Source: Caldimicrobium sp.
GTDB lineage: Bacteria > Desulfobacterota > Thermodesulfobacteria > Thermodesulfobacteriales > Thermodesulfobacteriaceae
NCBI GenBank assembly: GCA_009903935.1
Contig: WYEG01000059.1
Location: forward strand, 1-63,669
Length of the DNA stretch: 63,669 bases
Direction of reading: 5' to 3'
The position numbers and the translations under genes are program-made. Positions 35,481 through 42,391 of this stretch are shown one piece after another (position 1 is the stretch's first letter; each line of letters begins with the position of its first letter). The notes beneath the pieces are model-generated. The model made no database searches. It was not told the origin of the DNA and worked only from the letters and a program-made list of their open reading frames with translations.

Positions 35481-37475
35481 ATGCTGGTCGACACCCTTAA
35501 CGCCATAGTCTTAGCCTTTGCCTTTGCCTTGATTTTAGCCTTCCTTTTCTTGAAGCTTAGGCTTCCGGTTTTGACCGCCTTTTTATGCGCAGGACTTCTT
35601 GTTGGACCATCGGGTTTTAATCTGATCAAAGACCCACATGCAGTAGAAAGCATTGCCGAGATTGGCATCATCCTCCTTATGTTCATTATCGGTATTGAGT
35701 TTTCCGTAAAGAAGCTTTTAGCCTACCGCAGAGAAGTATTCATTGCCGGCTTGCTTCAAGTAGTCCTAACTTTAATCTTTTCCTGCTTGTTGTATTTAGC
35801 CCTGATAGCTTCTAACATCAAAGTTGCCATCTTCTTTGGGTTGTTTATCTCCTTTAGCAGCACCGCTGTGGTTTTAAAGATCTTGACAGACCGAGGGGAG
35901 CTTAACACTCCTCACGGACGGTATATCTTTGGGATTTTAATCTTCCAGGATTTAACCGTTGTCCTTGCCATGCTCCTTCTGCCGATGCTCGCCGATGAAC
36001 CTTTAACCCTTTCTGAAGTCCTTTTTAAAATCTTTAAAGCCTTCGGCGTTTTAGCAATCCTTCTTCTACTTGCCTTAAAGGTCATCCCAATCCTTTTGGA
36101 ATTAGTGATAAAAACCCGCTCAAGGGAGCTCTTTTTGATAAGCATTTTTCTAACATCCCTTGGAGTTGCTGTTTTTAGCCATAAACTCGGGTTGTCCCTT
36201 TCGCTTGGTGCCTTCATTGCCGGGCTTGCCATCGCAGAATCGGAATATGCCTATCAAACCATCGCTGAAGTAAAACCCTTAAAGGATCTGTTTATGGCCC
36301 TCTTTTTTATCACTATCGGAATGCTTCTTTCTATTCCTGCTATCTCACAAAATCCTTTGCAGGCTTTAATTACACTCCTTTTTATCTTTGTTTTAAAAAC
36401 TATAGTGGTTTTCTTAGTGGTATATTTTCTTAACAAAAACCTCCGCACAGCCTTTTTATCCTCTTTTTATCTTTTCCAAATCGGGGAGTTTTCTTTCGTT
36501 CTTCTTCTTCAAGGCGAAAAGCTAAACCTTTTGAGCCCAGATGTTTCTCAAATCCTTATAGCCTCATCAGCATTGACCCTATTTTTAACTCCCCTTGTGA
36601 TAGGGGTAGCAGACAAAATGACATATAGATTTTTAAAAACCTTCCGAGCAAAACACAAAGACCTTGTTAGAAAAGAGGATGAAAAGCCACATCACAAACA
36701 TATTCATCGGGCAATCATCCTTGGGTTTGGAATCTGCGGAAGGAATGTAGCCCGAGCTCTAAAGCTTTTAGATGTGCCCTATGCTGTCATAGAACTAAAC
36801 CCAAACACTGTTAAGCGCTATCGCAAGAAAGGAGAACACATATTCTTTGGTGATGCCACAAACCCAGAAATTCTCATAAGATACGGGATAAAATCTGCAG
36901 AGCTTTTGATAATAACTATCACCGACCCCGTTGCCGTGAGAAAGGTAGTAAAGCTTGCCAAGGAATTAAATCCCAGCATATTTATCATTACCCGGACTAA
37001 GTTTGTTGCTGAAATTGATGAACTCTTAAAGCTTGGAGCAGATGAAGTAATCCCTGAGGAATACGAAGCCTCGATCGCCCTCTTTGAAAAAACATTACGC
37101 TACTTTAAAATCCCTCTCAATGTAATAAACGAGCTTGTTTCAGACCTAAAAAGCGAACACTACGAAGCTTTAAGAACAGAAGTGATAACAAAATTAAAGA
37201 AATTTCATCCAGAGGAGCTTCTAAAGAAGCTAACCTTTGAAAACTATCTCGTAAAGCCTGGTCATCCCCTTGTAGGAATGACCTTAAGGGCGCTAAATTT
37301 AAGGGCAAAGACTGGGGCAACCGCTATCGCTATAAAAAGGGGGGATGAGCTAATAGTAAATCCTCAGCCCGAAACTGTTTTAAAGGAAGGAGACCTTCTT
37401 GTGCTCATCGGCTCAGAACCTCAAATAAACCGTGCCCTTTATTATCTGGAAAGCCCTTATGAAGGGATGTATTGA
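35481..37475 (+). CDS. CPA2 cation:proton antiporter with TrkA-N and TrkA-C domains
   Basis: A 664-residue KefB/KefC-like antiporter. About 12 transmembrane helices occupy residues 1-385 (RLPVLTAFLCAGLLVGPSGFN, FSSTAVVLKILTDRGE with the half-helix pattern, GAFIAGLAIAESEYAYQ). Then comes TrkA-N with the nucleotide-binding GFGICGRNVARALKLLDVPYAVIELN (about 413-438), and TrkA-C at the end (about 575-655, GMTLRALNLRAKTGATAIAIKRG). It probably exchanges K+ or Na+ for protons under NAD(H) control. Last gene of a three-gene membrane-protein cluster. Confidence 0.88.
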   Translation: MLVDTLNAIVLAFAFALILAFLFLKLRLPVLTAFLCAGLLVGPSGFNLIKDPHAVESIAEIGIILLMFIIGIEFSVKKLLAYRREVFIAGLLQVVLTLIFSCLLYLALIASNIKVAIFFGLFISFSSTAVVLKILTDRGELNTPHGRYIFGILIFQDLTVVLAMLLLPMLADEPLTLSEVLFKIFKAFGVLAILLLLALKVIPILLELVIKTRSRELFLISIFLTSLGVAVFSHKLGLSLSLGAFIAGLAIAESEYAYQTIAEVKPLKDLFMALFFITIGMLLSIPAISQNPLQALITLLFIFVLKTIVVFLVVYFLNKNLRTAFLSSFYLFQIGEFSFVLLLQGEKLNLLSPDVSQILIASSALTLFLTPLVIGVADKMTYRFLKTFRAKHKDLVRKEDEKPHHKHIHRAIILGFGICGRNVARALKLLDVPYAVIELNPNTVKRYRKKGEHIFFGDATNPEILIRYGIKSAELLIITITDPVAVRKVVKLAKELNPSIFIITRTKFVAEIDELLKLGADEVIPEEYEASIALFEKTLRYFKIPLNVINELVSDLKSEHYEALRTEVITKLKKFHPEELLKKLTFENYLVKPGHPLVGMTLRALNLRAKTGATAIAIKRGDELIVNPQPETVLKEGDLLVLIGSEPQINRALYYLESPYEGMY

Positions 37476-37555
37476 AAGAGTATTCACTATCATTCTCCGC
37501 TTAACAAGCGCCCCCTTGCTCTTCAGGACGGCAAAACTGGAGCTCTTTGTGCTGT

Positions 37556-37888
37556 GGCTGTTCTAAAAATGTTTTTGTGCAAGCCCTTCTACTGTCACCC
37601 TAAGCCTAATTTTTTGTCACCCCGAGCCTCCCCTCTTTGTCACCCCGAGCCTCCCCTCTTTGTCACCCCGAGCCTCCCCTCTTTGTCGCCCCGAGCTTCC
37701 CCTCATTGTCACCCCGAGCCTCCCCTCTTTGTCGCCCCGAGCTTCCCCTCATTGTCGCCCCGAGCCTCCCCTCTTTGTCGCCCCGAGCGTAGCGAGGGGT
37801 CTCCCCCTGGGGATGCCCTCCCGAACGAAGTGAGAGATGCCTCACTATACCTCGGTAGGGCAGATTATGGAACTTTTTTGAACAGCCC
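37556..37888. repeat. Dispersed palindromic element with ~8 tandem 23-bp units
   Basis: Ends: GGCTGTTCTAAAAATG at the left and, read backwards, GGGCTGTTCAAAAAAGTTCC at the right. From about 37612 to 37790 lie about eight 23-bp units of the type GTC[AG]CCCCGAGCCTCCCCTCT, alternating in small variants, before the core GAGCGTAGCGAGGGGTCTCCC and GAAGTGAGAGATGCCTCAC. An open frame runs through the units into the next gene, but its residues (Ser-Pro-Arg-Ala repeats) come from the repeat. Confidence 0.82.
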
Positions 37889-37955
37889 TTTTTGCGCTTG
37901 CCCAAACTTAATTTTTGATTATTATTATTTTATAACTTTCTCCTTTGGAGGTTAT

Positions 37956-38981
37956 ATGCAAGCTATCCCTCTTGACCTATACGAGGAGCTTGAAGCTTTA
38001 GACCCAAGGATCAAATCTGTCTTTCTCAAGCTTTTTGATTATTTAATGAAGGAAAGGGTGACGAAAGATGACTTTCAGAGGTTAACCGAAAAGGTAGAAA
38101 AATTAGCTGACATCGTAGCCGAGCTCGCCGAAGCTCAGAAAAGCACCAAAGAAGAATTAAAAGCCTTATCTAAAACTGTGTCTGAGCTTGCCGAGGCTCA
38201 GAAAAGAACAGACCAAAGATTAGCTGAGCTTGCTGAGGCTCAAAAGAGAACTGAAGAAGAATTAAAAGCCTTATCTAAAACTGTGTCTGAGCTTGCCGAG
38301 GCTCAGAAAAGAACAGATCAAAAATTAGCTGAACTTGCTGAGACTCAGAAGAGAACCGAACAAAGATTAGCTGAGCTTGCTGAGGCTCAGAAAAGAACAG
38401 ATCAAAAATTAGCTGAGCTTGCCGAAGCTCAGAAAAGAACAGACCAAAGAGTAGCTGAGCTTGCCGAGGCTCAAAAGAAGACTGAAGAAGAATTAAAAGC
38501 CTTATCTAAAACTGTGGCTGAGCTTGCTGAAGCTCAGAAAAGAACCGAAGAAGAAGTCAGAACGCTTGCGCAAGAGCTAAAAAGGACAAGGCAAGACTTG
38601 GGAGGGCTCTCTTTAAGCTTTAGTTATGCCTTTGAAAACGAAGCTTATAGAATGCTCCCTCAAGTTCTAAAAAAGTATGGCTTGGAATTAGAAGACAAGC
38701 TAATAAGAAAAGAAGTTGCTGGAGAAGAAATAAACTTCTTTGCAACCGCAAGGAAGAACGGGAAAACTGTCTACATAGTAGGAGAAACAAAGTTAAGGCT
38801 TGATGATACGAAGAAGAGGGATGATGTGTTTAAACAGCTTGAGAAGAAGATATCAGCGGTAAAAAAGGTGTATGGGGATGTCCAAATAGTTCCGTTGATA
38901 GTTACACATTTTGCGAAAGAGAGTATGCTAAAGAAAGCTAAAGAGAAGGGCATAATCGTCGTCCAAAGCTTTGAGTGGTAG
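37956..38981 (+). CDS. Coiled-coil protein with a C-terminal PD-(D/E)XK nuclease-like domain
   Basis: A 341-residue protein from ATG 37956, which has TTTGGAGG just upstream. An N-terminal helical cap (QAIPLDLYEELEALDPRIKSVFLKLFDYLM) is followed by a long coiled coil built from near-identical 14-residue units (ELAEAQKRTDQ[RK]LA, about 55-210). The last ~115 residues (NEAYRMLPQVLKKYGLELED..., GKTVYIVGETKLRLD, QIVPLIVTHFAKESMLKKAKEKGIIVVQS) have the order of a PD-(D/E)XK fold, with E-T-K as the catalytic strand. Databases often mislabel such proteins as chordopoxvirus fusion protein. The role is unknown. Confidence 0.75.
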   Translation: MQAIPLDLYEELEALDPRIKSVFLKLFDYLMKERVTKDDFQRLTEKVEKLADIVAELAEAQKSTKEELKALSKTVSELAEAQKRTDQRLAELAEAQKRTEEELKALSKTVSELAEAQKRTDQKLAELAETQKRTEQRLAELAEAQKRTDQKLAELAEAQKRTDQRVAELAEAQKKTEEELKALSKTVAELAEAQKRTEEEVRTLAQELKRTRQDLGGLSLSFSYAFENEAYRMLPQVLKKYGLELEDKLIRKEVAGEEINFFATARKNGKTVYIVGETKLRLDDTKKRDDVFKQLEKKISAVKKVYGDVQIVPLIVTHFAKESMLKKAKEKGIIVVQSFEW

Positions 38982-39076
38982 AAAAAGGAGGTCTACCGTC
39001 GCATGTTGTAAGGCAAGCGGCTCTTCGCCCTTTCGTCAAGCAAAAAAGATAATAGCCAATCCAAATTTTAGCCCAC

Positions 39077-39500
39077 GGGCTATTTCAAAAAAGTCCCCCA
39101 CTCCGTCCTGCTGAGCGTCCTTTTTTGTCCTGCCGAGCGTTAGCGAGGCACCCCCATGAGGAAACCCCTCACTTCTTTCGGGATGACGCTTCGGGATGTC
39201 CTCCCTCGGCACGCTTCCCTTTTTGTCCTCCCTCGGCGCTCTTCCCTTTTTTGTCTTCCCGAGGCACGCAAGTGCCGAGGGACCCCCTCGCTTCCTTCGG
39301 GACGACATTTCTCGGCTGTGCCTTCCCGAGGCACGCTTCCCTTTTTTGTCTTCCCGAGGCACGCAAGCGCCGAGGGACCCCTTCGCTTCGTTCGGGACGA
39401 CGCTTCATGAGAAGCCCCCTCGCTCCGCTCGCGGTTACAATAAAGGGGGCTCGCGGTGACAACAGAAGGGCTTGCACATAAACATTTTTTAAACATCTTC
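39077..39500. repeat. Large dispersed palindromic element (424 bp)
   Basis: It begins GGGCTATTTCAAAAAAGTCCCCC, then GTCCTGCTGAGCGTCC, and ends ...GGGCTTGCACATAAACATTTTTT. The centre has repeated blocks of CCCGAGGCACGCAAGTGCCGAGGGACCCC (twice or more, with hairpins CACGCAAGTG) and CGCTTCCTTCGGGACGACATT, apparently from duplication of the core. Several long frames cross it on both strands and are spurious. The remainder of 38982-39575 has nothing else I can identify. Confidence 0.78.
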
Positions 39501-39575
39501 ATTTTAGCCCTTGACAAGTTATAAATCATATCTTTAAAATAAATTTCAGAAAATCCTAATTTTTGGTGATGTATC

Positions 39576-41423
39576 TTGGAAAGGCGCTCAAACCCTAAGG
39601 GAAGTGCAGGGCTAACCTTAATAGAGGCTGCCATCGTCCTCGTTATACTTGGGCTTCTTATCGGGCTTGGGGCTGGATTGATTAGCATGCTCACCAAAAG
39701 GGCAAAGATCATAGAAAGTAGGGAGACAGTTGATGCCTCGGTTGAAGCTTTGATAAGCTATGCCGCTGGTAACAAGTGTTTGACTGATAATCTAACCCAA
39801 GCTAATGTTCGTAAGACCTTGGATTCCTGGAACCAGCCCTTATTTCTCAGAGTGGCGCCTGAGTTGTTGCCAGGTCAATGTTCAACATCCAACGCAACAA
39901 TCTGCGATAGAAAATCAACGGGCTTACGCGTGATAATATGCAACGATGCCGCTTGCACTTCCAACCAAACTATAAGTAATGTAGCTTTTGTGGTAGCAAG
40001 CAAAGGTCCGAATTATAATCTTCAAATCATGAACGGGACAAATGAAATTAGAGTCTATACCCCCGGCTTGCAGGTTGACTCCTATTCTGGAACTTACGAA
40101 GGTGTTCCAGACCCAAATCGTCAGGAAGAGTTTGACGACATCGTCAAATGGGTGACCCTTGACGAGCTAAGGACAAAGATGGCTTGCCCAGGGGCTCAAC
40201 TTAGAATAATCACCACAGAGCTCCCTCTTGCTTATCAAAACCAACCATACAACGCCACCATCTACGCCGAAGGAGGTGTAAAACCTCTGAATTGGAGTTC
40301 TCCCACTATCCCCTCCTGGCTTAGTTGTAGTTCCGACAGTAGTTCTACCGCTTATTACTGCAATGGGACACCTTCCTGCCCAGGTTCTTATACTTTAACA
40401 GTCTATGTGGAAGATAATTCAACTATACCTCCAAAAAGCAACGCCACTCGTTTATTTACTATAAATGTTCAACCTGACCAGTTAAGGTTGACCCCAGTTC
40501 CCGGCACTACCTGGTATGCCTTCAACGGCTCAAGTTTCACCGCAACTATTTCCGCCACAGGGGGTAAGCCAACATATACTTTTAACTGCCCTTCTTCTAC
40601 TTGTTCTGGTTTAACATGCGCCTGCTCTCCGACAGGATGCACCATAAGCGGGACCGCTAATATCTCAAGCAACTCCTCAGTAACCTGCTCTTTCACAATC
40701 ACCGCCTCCGATAATTGCACGGGCTCATCTCGACAAACCGCAAGCGGAACTTATTATGTTGTCATAAACCCATCCTATAGCGGAGGCGGGAGTGGAGGAG
40801 GAGGTGGTGGCGGCGGAGGTGGAGGTGGAGGAGGTAGTGGATCTCCTCCCACATGCACTCTAAGCGTTAGCCCAACCCCAGATAGTTCGGGGAGAATTAT
40901 ACTTTCATACAATACTCCGTTAACGCTTAATTGGACTATAACAAACGGTCCAGCTAACTATAGCTTTTATCCACAAAGCGGAAATTGCACCTCTGGCACA
41001 AACTCAAACGGGGGCACCTGCCAAACAGCCCTTTACACAAGGAATGTCCCACCCGCTTCAAGTCCACCAGGTAATTACACTTTATATGTAGCTAATGATT
41101 ATGGTTCGGGAAGTTGCACAACTAATATAACTAAAATCTGTGTTGAAAATAGCGCCCGAGCATACAGAGTGTGGAATTTGACAGGTGCCCGAAGAGACTT
41201 TAGACTACCGGATGGAAGTTGCAGAAGAGTCAATAATAATGCAGAAATTACTACAACATCACAGTTAACACCAGGCACCCAAATAGTAGCCTATTCTTCT
41301 TCAACCTGGTCTTGTTCCGGTACTATTTTGGCAACCTTTAGCTACAACACGGCAGTTTGTTTAGATGATAATGGAAACGGGCAAGTGAATATGACTGGAG
41401 ATGAACCCGGCTCAGACCGATAA
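39576..41423 (+). CDS. Long prepilin-like protein with Ig-like domains and a polyglycine linker
   Basis: A 615-residue protein starting at TTG 39576 (GGTGAT upstream; an in-frame stop at 39567 excludes longer starts). The type III signal GSAG|LTLIEAAIVLVILGLLIGLGAGL has prepilin cleavage after Gly12 and Glu at +5. After a ~180-residue pilin-like region come two He_PIG/Ig-like modules (about 210-300 and 305-395), a run of about 20 Gly/Ser (around 403-425), another Cys-rich module (about 428-530) and a final short domain. Many paired Cys suggest disulfides outside the cell. It is probably a minor or adhesive pilin, cotranscribed with the next gene. Confidence 0.72.
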   Translation: MERRSNPKGSAGLTLIEAAIVLVILGLLIGLGAGLISMLTKRAKIIESRETVDASVEALISYAAGNKCLTDNLTQANVRKTLDSWNQPLFLRVAPELLPGQCSTSNATICDRKSTGLRVIICNDAACTSNQTISNVAFVVASKGPNYNLQIMNGTNEIRVYTPGLQVDSYSGTYEGVPDPNRQEEFDDIVKWVTLDELRTKMACPGAQLRIITTELPLAYQNQPYNATIYAEGGVKPLNWSSPTIPSWLSCSSDSSSTAYYCNGTPSCPGSYTLTVYVEDNSTIPPKSNATRLFTINVQPDQLRLTPVPGTTWYAFNGSSFTATISATGGKPTYTFNCPSSTCSGLTCACSPTGCTISGTANISSNSSVTCSFTITASDNCTGSSRQTASGTYYVVINPSYSGGGSGGGGGGGGGGGGGGSGSPPTCTLSVSPTPDSSGRIILSYNTPLTLNWTITNGPANYSFYPQSGNCTSGTNSNGGTCQTALYTRNVPPASSPPGNYTLYVANDYGSGSCTTNITKICVENSARAYRVWNLTGARRDFRLPDGSCRRVNNNAEITTTSQLTPGTQIVAYSSSTWSCSGTILATFSYNTAVCLDDNGNGQVNMTGDEPGSDR

Positions 41424-41461
41424 AAAATTAAATTTAATAATAAAACCTAAGGAGGTGGGCT

Positions 41462-42052
41462 ATGGGTAAAACAAGAGGTTTCACTTTGGTTGAGCTTGCT
41501 ATCGTGCTTGTGATCATCGGTATCATCTTGGGTGCCATTTTGAAGGGGACTGAGCTCATCAACAACGCTAAGGTCAAGCGTTTGCAAAACGACTTGAAGG
41601 GACTTGAAGCCGCAATCTGGACATTTTACGATAGGACAGGAAGAATGCCTGGGGACTGTAATAATAACGGGACGATTGATTATCAATTAGGCAGCACGGC
41701 GCCAACGCTTTCCTCAACCACAACTGCTCCAGGTAGTCTTTGTAATGGGACTGAAGATCAAGATGCACCTTTTAATGACTTAAGGTATGCAAGAATCCTT
41801 CCTCAAAATGCAGCTAATGCCGAGATTGCTAAGCATCCATTTAATGGAATCTTTGCTATAGGATCCAATGGAACTGCGAATGCCATTGCTATTTATAATG
41901 TTCCTGCTTGGGCGGCAAAGATGATTGATAGATCTATTGATGGCTCTGAGAACGGAACAGCTGGTCGCATAAGAAGGTTGGATAATGCCGCAGACTGGCC
42001 TGGTGACCAAGATCAAGCCGTAGCTATAATCTACTACTTTGACAGGATGTAA
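41462..42052 (+). CDS. Type IV pilin-like / GspG-like prepilin
   Basis: A 196-residue protein with a class III signal GKTRG|FTLVELAIVLVIIGIILGAIL (cleavage after Gly6, Glu at +5), followed by the pilin-type helix KGTELINNAKVKRLQNDLKGLEAAIWTFYDRTGRMPGDCNNNG. A strong Shine-Dalgarno (AAGGAGGTG) precedes the ATG. It follows the longer prepilin after 38 bp and ends in a terminator. No assembly ATPase, inner-membrane core or peptidase gene is nearby, so it depends on machinery elsewhere. Confidence 0.82.
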   Translation: MGKTRGFTLVELAIVLVIIGIILGAILKGTELINNAKVKRLQNDLKGLEAAIWTFYDRTGRMPGDCNNNGTIDYQLGSTAPTLSSTTTAPGSLCNGTEDQDAPFNDLRYARILPQNAANAEIAKHPFNGIFAIGSNGTANAIAIYNVPAWAAKMIDRSIDGSENGTAGRIRRLDNAADWPGDQDQAVAIIYYFDRM

Positions 42053-42078
42053 TCTTTCTTCAGTTTATTTTTAAGGTA

Positions 42079-42105
42079 AGGGGGGCGGTCCCCCCTCATT
42101 TTTCT
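42079..42105 (+). terminator. Rho-independent terminator after the prepilin genes
   Basis: AGGGGGG, loop CGGT, CCCCCCT (42079-42096), followed by CATTTTTCT. It closes the prepilin operon before the CRISPR island. Confidence 0.8.
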
Positions 42106-42138
42106 ACCTTTCCTTTTCTCATCGCTTCTCCCTCTCTT

Positions 42139-42391
42139 TGTCCTGCCGAGCATTAGCGAGGCATCCCGACAGGAGATCCCTCGGGTGCTTGCGCACCATC
42201 AATATGACTTGAAGCCTCTTACCCCTCAGCAATCCCTTTCCATCCCATCTGTCCTGCCGAGTAACCCCTCTTTGTCCTGCCGAGCATTAGCGAGGCACCC
42301 CTCACTTCGTTCGGGACGGCGTCCCATATGAATGACAGGAAATCCTTCGGGTGCTTGCGCACCATCAGAATGACTTGAAGCCTCTTACCCC
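42139..42391. repeat. REP-like cluster and a ~58-bp direct duplication at the distal end of the array
   Basis: Two copies of TGTCCTGCCGAGCATTAGCGAGGCA (about 42139 and 42271) and CTTCGTTCGGGACGGCGTCCC belong to the dispersed repeat family. The segment running from TCGGGTGCTTGCGCACC through GACTTGAAGCCTCTTACCCCTCAGCAATCCCTTT occurs twice (about 42181-42240 and 42347-42408). The second copy runs into the first CRISPR repeat; the first copy ends where the repeat would begin, so an end of the array was copied together with its flank. Confidence 0.65.

Noticed and set aside
37554-37955. Coding frame upstream of the coiled-coil nuclease gene, adding 134 residues
   Set aside because: The extra residues are translated 23-bp tandem units of the dispersed repeat (Ser-Pro-Arg-Ala-Ser type). 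A strong Shine-Dalgarno directly precedes ATG 37956.
39036-39481. Multiple 80-118 residue frames between the coiled-coil gene and the prepilin
   Set aside because: They read Pro-Glu-Arg-Ser-Glu-Gly or Phe-Pro-Arg-His-Ala-Ser repeats, typical spurious translations of this palindromic repeat.
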